Assembly: GCA_963422445.2 (NCBI GenBank)
Contig: OY729512.2
Coordinates: forward strand, 3,844,001-3,908,000
Length of the DNA: 64,000 nucleotides
From: G963422445 sp963422445
GTDB taxonomy: Bacteria; Pseudomonadota; Alphaproteobacteria; Thalassobaculales; Thalassobaculaceae
Reading direction: 5' to 3'
Positions 46,138 through 56,083 of the stretch are shown here, one piece after another. Position numbers and translations under genes: made by a program. The notes beneath the pieces were generated by a model that was given only the letters and a program-made list of their open reading frames with translations, made no database searches and was not told the DNA's origin. Every line of letters begins with the position of its first letter. Position 1 is the first letter of the stretch.

Positions 46138-46253
46138 GACGGGTCCGGAAGTATCAACGTCACTGAGATGTTGTTCCCGACTTGCCAAAGGTTACATACT
46201 TGGGGCCTGATGACCTTAGATGACCATAGCAGAAGTCAGGGCGGAGACCTTCG

Positions 46254-47141
46254 ATGATCGAGATCAAGCAGATTCCCGGCGCGGCTCTCGGCGCCAATGT
46301 CACAGGCGTCGATCTGAGCACGCAGGCCGGATCCGAAACCCTCCGGATTCTGGCCGATGCGCTCTATGAGCACCGGCTGTTGATCATCAAGAATCAATTG
46401 CTTGACGAAGAGCAGTACCTCACATTCGGGCGCTGGTGGGGAACGCCGATCCCGCATGTTCTCGACCATATGCGGATGCCCGGATATCCGGAACTTCTGG
46501 CGGTTGGAAATACCGAAGAAAAAGATCGTAGGCACGAAATCCGTAATGGTGCCGCGCTATGGCATACCGACCAGTCATACGAATCAGTTCCCGCCAGTGC
46601 GACGATGCTCTATTCGATTCTGGCGCCAAAGGCCGGCGGACAAACCCGGTTCGCGAATATGGCGGCGGCCTATGACGCGCTTGACGACGAAATCAAGGAA
46701 CGAATCGACGATCTTGAAGTTGCTCATCTTTACGGGGCTGGGAAACGCCTTGACGACGAATTCGTTGCTAGCCCGCTCAAGACCGAAAAACAGATCGACC
46801 GCGTGCCGACCTGTCATCATCCTCTGGTCATGCGTCACCCGGTCACGGGCCGCAAGGTTCTTTATGCGACCGGTCAATCCGCTTTCGGTATCCGGAATAT
46901 GGATGAGGACGAGGCCACCGCCTTGTTATGGGATCTGAAACTGCACGCAGTCCAGGACCGGTTCGTCTATGCCCACAGTTACGAAACCGGTGACATTGCG
47001 ATTTTCGACACCCTTTCAACCATGCACGCGGCAACGCAGATCGATATCGCCGACCCGGATATGAAGGACACGCATCGCCTGCTCTGGCGAATCAGCGTGC
47101 GCGGCCTGCCCCGGGTGTACGAGCACCTCGCCGCGGCCTGA
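46254..47141 (+). CDS. TauD/TfdA-family dioxygenase
   Basis: This 295-residue Fe(II)/2-oxoglutarate dioxygenase has the metal triad visible as LWHTDQSY (His, Asp near residue 104-107) and TLSTMHAATQ (distal His). The 2-oxoglutarate arginine is in HRLLWRISVRG. It hydroxylates and so cleaves substrates such as sulfonates or phenoxy ethers; the substrate is not determined. The ATG at 46254 has GCGGAGA upstream. The divergent exporter may act on the same compound. A DDE-type IS has inserted 13 bases after the stop. Confidence 0.9.
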   Translation: MIEIKQIPGAALGANVTGVDLSTQAGSETLRILADALYEHRLLIIKNQLLDEEQYLTFGRWWGTPIPHVLDHMRMPGYPELLAVGNTEEKDRRHEIRNGAALWHTDQSYESVPASATMLYSILAPKAGGQTRFANMAAAYDALDDEIKERIDDLEVAHLYGAGKRLDDEFVASPLKTEKQIDRVPTCHHPLVMRHPVTGRKVLYATGQSAFGIRNMDEDEATALLWDLKLHAVQDRFVYAHSYETGDIAIFDTLSTMHAATQIDIADPDMKDTHRLLWRISVRGLPRVYEHLAAA

Positions 47142-47154
47142 ATCAAAAACAGAT

Positions 47155-48652
47155 GAGCTTCTTGCAAAATTGCCGGCCCGACCGGTTTTTTGCCTTCTCG
47201 AGGCCGATTTTGTTGTCGAGGGCCTGGGTTTCGGGGCCACCTCGTGGTATGTTGTGTTTCCACAACAACAAGATACCGAGGAGGTGACACCGATGACCCT
47301 TGGCTCGACCCTATCCGATCTCTGGCACCGATTTCAAGGAGAACTTTTCCCTGCGTTGGCCGAGGCGGTCGGTCCTCTCCTCGAGACGCACAAGCGTTTC
47401 GTGACAGCTCTCGATCTCGTCAAGGTGGAGGGCTTCGTCGATGGGATGTGGACCGGTCCGGGTCGGCCCCGGGAGGATCGCCAGGCGCTGGCCCGTGGCT
47501 TCATCGCCAAGGCGGTGTGGGGTCTGCCGACGACCCGCCACCTGATCGACAGGCTCAAGGTGGACCCGACGTTGCGCCGGCTGTGCGGCTGGTCGCGTGT
47601 CTCGGAGATCCCGAGTGAAGCGACGTTTTCGCGGGCGTTTGCCGAATTTTCGCAGTCCCGTCTTCCGGAGAGGATGCACGCGGCTCTGGTCGCAGAGACA
47701 CTGGGCGACACGCTCATCGGCCACGTGTCGAGGGACTCGACGGCCATCGAGGCCCGGGAGACGCCGGTCCCGAAGCCGAAGGCCGGGACGCCGAACCGCA
47801 AGCGCGGCCGGCCCCGCAAGGGCGCGGAGAGGACGAAGGAGCCTGGGCGTCTCGAACGGCAAGCGAACGGGATGGATCTCGATGAGATGCTTGACGAGCT
47901 GCCGAAGGTCTGTGATCACGGGGCAAAGAAGAATGCCAAGGGGGTCATGGAGGCCTGGCGCGGTTACAAGCTGCATATCGACACAGCAGACTGCGGGGTG
48001 CCGCTGAGGACCGTCCTCACCGCGGCATCCGTCCATGACAGCCAGGTCGCGATCCCGCTGGCGATGATGACCGCCGGGCGTGTGACCAATCTCTACGATC
48101 TCATGGACGCGGCCTATGATGCCAGGGAGATCTACCAGATGAGCGAACGGCTTGGCCATGTGCCGATCATCGATGTCAATCCGCGCCGGGACAAGGACCT
48201 CAAGGAGGAGCGAGACCGGGAGGCCCGGGCCCGGCGTGCAATAGGCCATGTCGATCCCGAGACCGTGCGGGTCCGGATCCGGTCCGGTGTCGAGAGGACC
48301 AACGCCCGCCTCAAGGATGAGTGTGGCGGGCGCCATGTCCGCGTCCGCGGACATTCCAGGGTCGCCTGCCATCTCATGTTCGGCATCCTGGCCCTGGCGG
48401 CTGACCCGTTGATACGTCTCGCCGCCCCATAGCGCGGCTCCGACAACGCATGCCGACCCTTCGCGGCCCTCTCGAAGAGAGTGGCCCGGAGAGGCGTGTC
48501 CCGATGTCCGCAAAGGTCCCTGTTTGTTCTCATCATCTCTGATGAGACACTGAGAATCCATGGATTCCGACCTCCAGGTGCAGAGGTGACCGGAAGCAAC
48601 CGACCGATCCGGGCTCACCGGACCCTGGGGACAGGAATTTTGCAAGAGGTTC
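47155..48652 (+). mobile_element. DDE insertion sequence with 4-bp duplication, copy 2, 1498 bp
   Basis: The left end is GAGCTTCTTGCAAAATT at 47155 and the right end is the complement of GAACCTCTTGCAAAATT at 48652. Flanking AGAT occurs at 47151-47154 and 48653-48656. It is the uninterrupted counterpart of the element at 17449-20118 and shows what that element looked like before the IS630 insertion. Confidence 0.9.
47293..48432 (+). CDS. IS4/IS5-superfamily DDE transposase, copy 2
   Basis: This 379-residue transposase is intact: MTLGSTLSDLWHRFQGELFP, SRDSTAIEARETP (D), MDAAYDAREIYQMSE (D) and RSGVERTNARLKDECGGRHV (E). A strong ribosome-binding site (GAGGAGGTG) lies 6 bases before the ATG at 47293, so longer frames from 47170 are not needed. 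It is probably the active copy of this IS in the window. Confidence 0.92.
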   Translation: MTLGSTLSDLWHRFQGELFPALAEAVGPLLETHKRFVTALDLVKVEGFVDGMWTGPGRPREDRQALARGFIAKAVWGLPTTRHLIDRLKVDPTLRRLCGWSRVSEIPSEATFSRAFAEFSQSRLPERMHAALVAETLGDTLIGHVSRDSTAIEARETPVPKPKAGTPNRKRGRPRKGAERTKEPGRLERQANGMDLDEMLDELPKVCDHGAKKNAKGVMEAWRGYKLHIDTADCGVPLRTVLTAASVHDSQVAIPLAMMTAGRVTNLYDLMDAAYDAREIYQMSERLGHVPIIDVNPRRDKDLKEERDREARARRAIGHVDPETVRVRIRSGVERTNARLKDECGGRHVRVRGHSRVACHLMFGILALAADPLIRLAAP

Positions 48653-48788
48653 AGATGGTTTTGCATCCGGGAGTGCTGCTCGGGCTCTGATCGGAGAATG
48701 CTTGAGCCCCGCCCTGTCGAGAAAACACCCAAGATTGAATCTAGACCGCACGGCGTGGGACCTGAGGCTGGCAAGGACACAGGCCGCG

Positions 48789-50396
48789 CTACATCCGGAA
48801 AACCCCGAATCGGGTCGGCTCGATCGGACGATTGAGGGCTGCGGAGATCGACAGGCCCAAGACCATGCGGGTGTCGGCCGGATCGATAATTCCATCGTCC
48901 CAGACACGGGCCGACGCATAATATGGATGACCCTCGCGCTCATACTGTTCGCGAATTGGCGTCTTGAACGCTTCCTCTTCTTCAGCCGGCCAAGTCTCGC
49001 CGCGTGCCTCCATGCCGTCCCGCCGAACGGTCGCAAGAACACTTGCCGCCTGTTCGCCCCCCATGACCGAAATCCGGCTGTTCGGCCACATGTAAAGCAT
49101 GCGGGGCGAATAGGCGCGTCCACACATACCGTAGTTGCCGGCGCCAAAAGAACCGCCGATGATAACGGTGAATTTCGGCACCGCAGCGCAGGCCACCGCG
49201 GTGACCAGCTTCGCGCCGTCTTTTGCGATACCGCCGGTCTCGTATTTGCGTCCGACCATGAATCCGGTGATGTTTTGCAGGAAGATCAGGGGAATGCCGC
49301 GCTGACAGCATAATTCGATGAAATGCGCACCCTTCAACGACGACTCGGAAAACAGGATGCCGTTGTTGGCAACAATGCCAACCGGATACCCGTGGATATG
49401 TGCGAAACCACAAACCAGAGTCGTGCCGTACAAGGCCTTGAATTCGTCAAGTTCGCTGCCGTCGACAATGCGGGCGATAACCTCCCGCACATCGTAAGGG
49501 ATTCGTACTTCCTTCGGAATGACACCGTACAGTTCACTCGGGGCGTATAACGGATCCACGGTTTCGCGGCACTGCAGGTTCAGCCGTTTCTCACGATTGA
49601 AATGACCGGCGATGCGCCGTGTGATCGCGAGCGCATGAAAATCGTCATTGGCATAATGATCGGTAACGCCGGAAGTCCGGCTGTGGACATCGGCGCCGCC
49701 GAGATCCTCGGCCGTCACGATTTCACCGGTAGCCGCCTTGACCAGGGGCGGACCTCCGAGAAAGATCGTGCCCTGCCCTTTCACGATCACCGCCTCGTCA
49801 CACATCGCAGGAACATAGGCACCGCCAGCCGTGCAACTCCCCATGACAACCGCGACCTGCGGGAGACCCATCGCTGACATCGTGGCCTGATTGTAGAAAC
49901 TGCGGCCAAAATGATCGCGATCGGGAAATATCGCATCCTGATGCGGCAAATTCGCGCCACCGGAATCAACCAGGTAAATGACCGGAAGACGGTTTTCGCG
50001 GGCAATCTCCTGCGCCCGCAGGTGTTTCTTGACCGTCATCGGATAATAAGTTCCGCCCTTGACGGTTGCATCATTGCAGATGACGACGACTTCATGGCCA
50101 GCGACCCGGCCTATCCCCGTCAGGATGCCGGCAGACGGCGCCTCATCGTCATACATGCCATGCGCGGCAAGCTGCGAAAATTCGAGCCAGGGTGTCCCGG
50201 GATCCAGCAGAATCGCGACCCGGTCGCGGGGAAGCAGTTTGCCACGGTCAGTATGACGCTTTCGGGCCCGGTCTCCGCCGCCCTGTTTGACCGCCTCGAC
50301 TTGGTGCCGCAAGTCGGTTACCAGGCTGGCGAGATGCCCGGCATTCGCCTGGAATGTTTCCGAGCGGGTTTCAATCTGGCTGCGAATGACCGACAT
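48789..50396 (-). CDS. Acyl-CoA carboxylase beta (carboxyltransferase) subunit
   Basis: This 535-residue carboxyltransferase is of the methylcrotonyl-/propionyl-/geranyl-CoA carboxylase type. Conserved oxyanion segments are MGSCTAGGAYVPAM and GGSFGAGNYGMCGRAYSPRM, with ITGFMVGRKYE between them. It transfers CO2 from biotin to an acyl-CoA. AGGAGAGG just before the ATG at 50396 decides the start. The biotin carboxylase/BCCP alpha subunit expected downstream is absent: a DDE-type IS ends 136 bases after this gene. It lies 11 bases after the HCCA-isomerase-like gene in one operon. Confidence 0.9.
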   Translation of the reverse strand: MSVIRSQIETRSETFQANAGHLASLVTDLRHQVEAVKQGGGDRARKRHTDRGKLLPRDRVAILLDPGTPWLEFSQLAAHGMYDDEAPSAGILTGIGRVAGHEVVVICNDATVKGGTYYPMTVKKHLRAQEIARENRLPVIYLVDSGGANLPHQDAIFPDRDHFGRSFYNQATMSAMGLPQVAVVMGSCTAGGAYVPAMCDEAVIVKGQGTIFLGGPPLVKAATGEIVTAEDLGGADVHSRTSGVTDHYANDDFHALAITRRIAGHFNREKRLNLQCRETVDPLYAPSELYGVIPKEVRIPYDVREVIARIVDGSELDEFKALYGTTLVCGFAHIHGYPVGIVANNGILFSESSLKGAHFIELCCQRGIPLIFLQNITGFMVGRKYETGGIAKDGAKLVTAVACAAVPKFTVIIGGSFGAGNYGMCGRAYSPRMLYMWPNSRISVMGGEQAASVLATVRRDGMEARGETWPAEEEEAFKTPIREQYEREGHPYYASARVWDDGIIDPADTRMVLGLSISAALNRPIEPTRFGVFRM

Positions 50397-50407
50397 CACC
50401 TCTCCTC

Positions 50408-51028
50408 CTACCAGCCGCCCGTGGCCAGCCATTGCTCCAGATGGTCCAATCTGTCTGCGCCCCAGAACGGTTCACTGTCGGCGACGAAGAACGGCGCGCC
50501 GCACACACCAGCTGCAATGGCCGAGTCAACTTCCTGTCGCAGCTGCAGCTTTACGTCATGATCCTTCAATGCACCGACGAGGTCATCACGGCCGACACCG
50601 CTCCGTCCGGCGATATCGATGACCGCCTCCACCGTGCTGATATCCTGTCCAGCGCCGAAGGCGGCGGCGAACAGGGCTCTCGAGACCTCGTGAGCCAGTG
50701 CCTCGTCGTGTCGTTTGAGCCAATGGACCACCCGCGCTGCCGGTACCGAAGCGAACGGAAAAGTCTCGGGAAACATGAAAGGCAGATTCTGTCCGCGCGC
50801 GCATCGATGCATGTCGCGACGAGCATAGTCACCCTTGATCGGTTGTTCCGTGATCGGGCCGTTGCCAGTTTGGCGGAACACAATCCCGAGCAGGATCGGC
50901 CGCCAGTCAACCTCCCGGCCGTAACGCGCGCAAAGCGGGTCGATACGGTTGGCGACAAGATAGGAATAGGGCGACGAGAAGTCGAAGTAAAACAGCACCG
51001 CGGTGCTGGATTGATCACAGCCTGCCAT
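50408..51028 (-). CDS. 2-hydroxychromene-2-carboxylate isomerase-like (kappa GST/DsbA family)
   Basis: This 206-residue thioredoxin-fold protein has YFDFSSPYSYLVANR at the N-terminus; the Ser of SPYSY is the GSH-activating residue of HCCA isomerase/kappa GST enzymes. AAGVCGAPFFVAD follows in the C-terminal half (cis-Pro loop). Known members isomerise an intermediate of naphthalene-type degradation; here it may serve any GSH-dependent isomerisation. It lies 24 bases after the SDR gene and 11 before the carboxylase subunit. Confidence 0.88.
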   Translation of the reverse strand: MAGCDQSSTAVLFYFDFSSPYSYLVANRIDPLCARYGREVDWRPILLGIVFRQTGNGPITEQPIKGDYARRDMHRCARGQNLPFMFPETFPFASVPAARVVHWLKRHDEALAHEVSRALFAAAFGAGQDISTVEAVIDIAGRSGVGRDDLVGALKDHDVKLQLRQEVDSAIAAGVCGAPFFVADSEPFWGADRLDHLEQWLATGGW

Positions 51029-51052
51029 GCCGGATTGTTCGGTTTTCGGTGT

Positions 51053-51727
51053 CTACCAAGGGATTTCGGCGCCGTTATAAGACAGGAAGCGGCCATTATC
51101 GGCCTTTGTAAATGTGAGGATCTGGCGTTTCATGCCGGTGACACTTTGCTCCGGAGTCACCGGAGCCGACGCCCCACCCATATCGGTCCGGACATGTCCG
51201 GGATGAAACAGAACCGCTGTGACGCCGCGGCCCGCAAGTTCGAGAGACATGCAGCGTACGGCCATGTTAAGCGCAGCCTTTGACGACCGATAGACATAAG
51301 CATTGGGTAATGTCTCGGTAATGCTGCCCATCCGCGATGTGATGAAGATCATCTGTTTTCGCGCGCTTGCCGCGACATTCCCCGCAAACGCTTCGGCAAC
51401 CCGCATCGGACCGAACACATTGGTTTCCATGGTTGCCGACCACGCTTCGTAGTCGAGGGTTCCAAAACCGCTGCGCTGGCCGACGATACCGGCATTGTTG
51501 ATCAGAACATCAATCGGCCGAGCGTCGATCACTGTGGCAAGCGCGGTGACACTCTCTTCCTCATCGACATCAAGTCCGTGCAAGTCCGTGTTCGGCAAGT
51601 CCGACAACGCGTCAGCAGCGGCAGGGCGCCGGCAACAGGCAATCACCGACCAACCGTCGGAACTGAATTGCCGGGCAAATTCAAGGCCGATACCGCGGTT
51701 GGCGCCGGTAATCAATACAGTTGGCAT
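51053..51727 (-). CDS. SDR-family oxidoreductase (CsgA-like)
   Basis: This 224-residue short SDR has the cofactor motif TGANRGIG at residues 7-14, NNAGIVG near 80, and the catalytic YRSSK preceded by FITSRMGSI. Size and the C-terminal SYNGAEIPW resemble the C-factor-like SDR group with unknown carbonyl substrates. It is first gene of the three-gene reverse operon; its start is 196 bases from the divergent monooxygenase gene, so that gap must hold both promoters. Confidence 0.88.
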   Translation of the reverse strand: MPTVLITGANRGIGLEFARQFSSDGWSVIACCRRPAAADALSDLPNTDLHGLDVDEEESVTALATVIDARPIDVLINNAGIVGQRSGFGTLDYEAWSATMETNVFGPMRVAEAFAGNVAASARKQMIFITSRMGSITETLPNAYVYRSSKAALNMAVRCMSLELAGRGVTAVLFHPGHVRTDMGGASAPVTPEQSVTGMKRQILTFTKADNGRFLSYNGAEIPW

Positions 51728-51923
51728 GGTCGCGTCCAGATTGTCAGTGGATCACACGCTGCCGACAATCCGCAGCGGATGTGCATCCAGTTTCGATTAG
51801 CACGATCACGATATTGACGTCGAGTGGAACGGCATCGTTTCGGATGGATGACAGATCGGTACCGATTCGGCAATATGTCCACCATCACTCAAACATAACC
51901 GTCTTCGGGAGCGTCACTCATCC

Positions 51924-53642
51924 ATGCCTGATACCGTCGTATCTTCACTGCATCCATCCAGCGTCGTGACCGAACTCGATGCTGTCATCGTCGGCGCGGG
52001 GTTTTCCGGTCTTTATCAGTTGTTGTGTCTCCGCGACCGGCTGGGGCTCAAGGCACAGGTGCTCGAAGCCGGTGACGGCGTGGGCGGCACCTGGTACTGG
52101 AACCGCTATCCCGGCGCCCGCTGTGATTCGGAAAGCCATTCCTATTGCTATTTCTTTTCCCGCGAACTGCTCGAAGAATGGGAATGGTCGGAACGCTATC
52201 CCGAACATCACGAGGTTGTGCGTTATCTGAATTATGTCGCCGACAAGTTCGATCTGAAGTGCGACATCCGATTTTCGACCCGCGTGGCATCAGCGCATTA
52301 CGATTCCGCGTCCAACACCTGGACCATCGGCACGGAATGCGGCGCCCGGTATCGCGCTCGCTATCTGATCACAGCCGTCGGCTGCCTATCATCGACCAAT
52401 ATCCCGAATTTTCCGGGCCGCGACAGCTTCCGCGGTGACTGGTACCACACCGGGCAATGGCCGCATGACGGCGTTGACTTCACCGGCAAGCGTGTCGGCC
52501 AGATCGGGACAGGGTCCACGGGCATTCAGGCTGCGCCCGTTATTGCCAGCGCGGCGAAATATCTTACGGTGTTCCAGCGCACTGCGAACTACAGCGTGCC
52601 GGCGCAAAACGGGCCCCTGAGCGCCGAGTTCAAGCGTTATGTTCGGGAAAATCAGAACGAGATCCGGGATCTTGTCAAATCGACGCCAAACGGACACGCC
52701 TACAGGATCTCAGAGCGCAATGCCTTTGAGGTCAGCGACGAAGAGCGTCAGGCGATTTACGAGGCCGCCTGGCAGAAAGGCGGTCTCCAGTTCCGTGGCT
52801 GTTTCCGCGATATCGTTTTCGACAAGGCATCGAACGATACGGCCGCGACCTTTATCAAGACCAAGATCCGGGAGATCGTCAAGGACCCGGAGATCGCGGT
52901 AAAGCTCACGGATATCGATCACCCCTATTCGACGAAACGGCCGCCGATCGATACCGCGTATTTCGAGACTTTCAACCGCGACAATGTCAGTCTTGTCGAT
53001 GTTCGCGAATCTCCGATCGCCTGCATTACGCCGAACGGCGTGAAACTCGAAAATGGCGAGGAGTACAAGCTCGACATCATCGTATATGCCACTGGTTTCG
53101 ACGCCATGACGGGGCCGTTGCTCAATATCGATATTCGGGGCCGGGACAACCTGTCACTGGGCGAAGCCTGGAAAGCCGGACCGCGAACATTTCTCGGGCT
53201 TCAGGTTTCCGGTTTCCCGAACATGTTCAATATCACCGGGCCGGGGAGCCCGTCAGTCCTTTGCAACATGCCGGTCGCGATCGAGCAACATGTCGAATGG
53301 ATCACCGATTGCATTGCCCATATACGCGCCAATGGCGTCGCAACAATTGAAGCGACCGAAGATTCAACGGAAAAATGGATCGCGCATGTCAACGATACGG
53401 CGAATGCCACGCTGATGCCATTTGCAAGGAACACCTGGTACTTCGGAGCGAATGTTCCGGGCAAGCCGCGGGTGTTCATGCCCTATGCCGGCGGCATGAC
53501 GCATTATCGTGACATTTGCGATGACATCGCGGCACACGGCTACAAGGGCTTCAAGCTGGGCTACAATGATGATCGCCCATCTGAAACCAGATCCGTCGAT
53601 CCTTTCCGTCTTGGAGCTTATCTGGAAGGGCCAGGGGTTTGA
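51924..53642 (+). CDS. Baeyer-Villiger-type flavin monooxygenase
   Basis: This 572-residue protein has the FAD loop IVGAGFSGLYQLL near residue 22, the BVMO fingerprint SFRGDWYHTGQWP near 171-183 (FxGxxxHxxxWP), and the NADPH loop GQIGTGSTGIQ shortly after. It inserts oxygen next to a ketone to give an ester or lactone. Length matches cyclohexanone monooxygenase-type enzymes and the frame is intact. The stop at 53642 is 68 bases from the IS5 copy. The divergent SDR/isomerase/carboxylase genes may process the same compound (inference). Confidence 0.92.
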   Translation: MPDTVVSSLHPSSVVTELDAVIVGAGFSGLYQLLCLRDRLGLKAQVLEAGDGVGGTWYWNRYPGARCDSESHSYCYFFSRELLEEWEWSERYPEHHEVVRYLNYVADKFDLKCDIRFSTRVASAHYDSASNTWTIGTECGARYRARYLITAVGCLSSTNIPNFPGRDSFRGDWYHTGQWPHDGVDFTGKRVGQIGTGSTGIQAAPVIASAAKYLTVFQRTANYSVPAQNGPLSAEFKRYVRENQNEIRDLVKSTPNGHAYRISERNAFEVSDEERQAIYEAAWQKGGLQFRGCFRDIVFDKASNDTAATFIKTKIREIVKDPEIAVKLTDIDHPYSTKRPPIDTAYFETFNRDNVSLVDVRESPIACITPNGVKLENGEEYKLDIIVYATGFDAMTGPLLNIDIRGRDNLSLGEAWKAGPRTFLGLQVSGFPNMFNITGPGSPSVLCNMPVAIEQHVEWITDCIAHIRANGVATIEATEDSTEKWIAHVNDTANATLMPFARNTWYFGANVPGKPRVFMPYAGGMTHYRDICDDIAAHGYKGFKLGYNDDRPSETRSVDPFRLGAYLEGPGV

Positions 53643-53714
53643 TTCCCTGATTTTCACCCATCTTTGCCATTTTTCGGCTCGAATTAGCTGATTTCGGGCA
53701 TTCCGTTCCTCTAA

Positions 53715-54866
53715 GGATTGTCTGAACAAGTCGGTTTTTTCGTGTATACGGGTGTCGTGGCCCGTGGATGAAACGCCAGAGCCCATCGGGGACGTGTTGT
53801 CGTGCCAGGAAATGGGGATTTTGATGCCCGAGCCGACCGTCCCCGCCGCCTTGCGGCGGTTGCGGACGGACTCCCCCCACGTCAGGCGGTGGCGTCGCGC
53901 CCCGCGATGAGCAGATTGGTGAACCCGAGCAGCACGGCGATGCGTTGCGTGTTCTTCGCCAGCCCCCGATAGCGCACCTTCGCGTAGCCGAAGTAGCGCT
54001 TCACATACAGGGACGGATGTTCCACCTTGGCCCGAACCGACGCCTTGCGCCTCTCCGCCGCCGCCTCCGGGCCCGCCTTGTCCAGCCCCCGGCGCTTGCC
54101 GGGCTTCATCGCCACCTCCCAGTCCACGTCCGTGTCCCGGTTCTCTGCGCGCTTGTCCACCCCCTGATAGCCCGCATCACCCCACACCTGCTCCTCGCCC
54201 CCGTGCAACAGCGCGTGCGCGGTCGCCACATCCGAGACATTCGCCGGCGTCGTCTCCACGCTGTGTGTCAAGCCCGACTGCGCATCCACCCCGATGTGCG
54301 CCTTCATCCCGAAATGCCACTGATTGCCCTTCTTCGTCTGATGCATCTCCGGGTCCCGCTCGCCCTTGCGGTTCTTCGTCGACGACGGCGCGGCAATGAG
54401 ACTCGCGTCCACGATCGTTCCCTTGCTCAAGCGGTGTCCGAGAGAGGCCAGATGTGCGTTGATCTCCTCGAACAGCGTCTCGCCCAGACCATGCGTCTCC
54501 AGCAAGTGGCGGAAATGCAGGATCGTCGTCTCGTCAGGCAGCGCACCCGAGAGGCGCAACCCCACAAACCGCCGTACCGACTTCACCTCGTAGAGCAGGT
54601 CCTCCATCCCAGGGTCGCTCAGAGTGTAGAACAGCTGCAACCCAGTGCACCCGCAGCATCACGCTCAGCGGATAAGGCCGCCGACCGCGACCGGCCTTCG
54701 GGTAGAACGGCTCGATGCGTGCCTTCAGCCGCTCCCAGGGAACCAGCCCGTCCATCGTCTCGAGAAAGACCTCGCGCCGCGTCCGACGCGTCTTCAGGTC
54801 GTGCTCCAGCTCCGCAGACATCGCTTGCTCCAGGGCTCGCATTCCACTCCGTCACCAAGAAACCAA
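53715..54866 (-). mobile_element. IS5-family copy, truncated at its 5' end
   Basis: The right-end repeat GGATTGTCTGAACAAGTCGG is at 53715-53734, with CTAA outside it (53711-53714). The other end stops at about 54866, 30 or so bases short of the terminal repeat, and runs directly into an ATPase gene that is itself cut. This is the junction expected of an IS-adjacent deletion that removed both the IS tip and the end of that gene. Confidence 0.9.
53882..54842 (-). pseudogene. IS5-family transposase, frameshifted copy
   Basis: It is nearly identical to the intact gene at 79-1038 (252 codons are open from 54640 to 53882). One extra base near 54643 (GTTGCAGCTG for GTGCAGCTG) separates the first 65 codons (MRALEQAMSAELEHDL) from the rest. 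The same insertion occurs in the outer copy at about 1229. All three catalytic acids are downstream of the break. Confidence 0.9.
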
Positions 54867-56083
54867 GTTTCCCGGTAGTCGAAACGATGTACCAAATGCT
54901 CGGAATGCTCCCGGAAGAACCGCTGGAAAGTGTCAAGCAATCTGTCAACATCCAGGCTGCCGTCTTCAACATACCAAGCCGTCTCCCGGGTCAGGCGTTC
55001 CTGAGCCACCGAAGTCAGGTCGCGCGGTATGACTTCGGTATAGATCGGATTGGCGATCCGCAGCGGCGCATCGCGAACGACAAGACCCAAGTCCCGCACA
55101 TACGCCAGATCCTGCGCCGTAAACGATTGTGCCTCTGCGCTGCTCAGCATTGGTTTGATCATCCGGCGCACACGGTTTTCCTCCAGCTTGTCGGCAAGTT
55201 GGTCGAGATGAATCTCGCGGCCGGAGACAAGATGTTCGCGGGCCCCGAGCATGTCGTCAAACCCGATCCTTTGGGTCCGGTCGCGTCCTGTTTCGTTGCC
55301 GAAACAGGCCTTCAGGCACAGCGCATTCACCGACCAGGGCTGACAGCAGGTCCAGATCAAGACCGCGGACAAGGCCTGTTCGGTAAAGGTCTGACTGGTT
55401 TCGGTCGTGTGCTGGGCCAGCAGATCCTTTACCTCTCTGAAATCCCCGAGGCGCAACGATTCGGCCCAGATGTTGAACGCGCTGCCGCCGCTGATCACCT
55501 CGTTCGTCGAACCCGAGCGAATTCGGTAGTCCTGCACATCCCGGACCCCGCACAGAATCACGCTCTGCGGAAATGCTTCCGGGCGTTGACCGTAGCCGGC
55601 GCACAGCTGGCGCAGGACCGAGATCAGGCTGTCGCCGATCAGGTCGCCGACTCGTCGATCATCAGCACAAGCGGCCGTGGATCAGTCAGGCTTCAGTTCG
55701 TCAGCGCCGTAGTAAGGGCGTCAAGAGGACCGACCGTCTCAAGAATGTTCTGCCAGCGTTCATGCAGGAATGTATCCCAGGCATCGCGGCCTGGTTGAAC
55801 CTGCTCAGAATGGCGCGAATCGCCACGCCGACATTTTCACGTGCTGCCCGAACGCCCTCGATATTCACATAGACGCGGCGGTAATCGCCAGCGAAACCCT
55901 GTTGATATGATCGCGCATCGCCAAAAGCGTTGACATCTTGCCGGTCTGCCGCGGCGCGTGCAGGACAAGATACCGTTTGTCGTCGATCAGGTTCAGGATG
56001 TCGGTGAGGTCGGCTCGCTTCAGCGGTGGAATGCAGTGATGCTGTTTGGAGACGATTGGGCCTTCGGTGTTGAATTTGCGCAT
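54867..56083 (-). pseudogene. AAA-ATPase family protein, decayed and truncated
   Basis: Minus-strand pieces in order: MRKFNTEGPIVSKQHHCIPP, LVLHAPRQTGKMSTLLAM (P-loop), RRVYVNIEGVRAARENVG, PLVLMIDESATLIGDSLI (Walker B), and SRFDYRE-like HRFDYRE at the IS junction. This order matches a family of about 450-500-residue ATPases with a C-terminal nuclease-like domain. At least three frameshifts are present, and the end of the gene is lost at the IS5 copy (54866). It is a different family from the ATPase at 12066-17190. Confidence 0.82.

Noticed and set aside
53945..55798. 617-codon frame spanning the IS5 copy and the decayed ATPase
   Set aside because: It runs antisense across an IS/host junction, so it cannot be an evolved gene.
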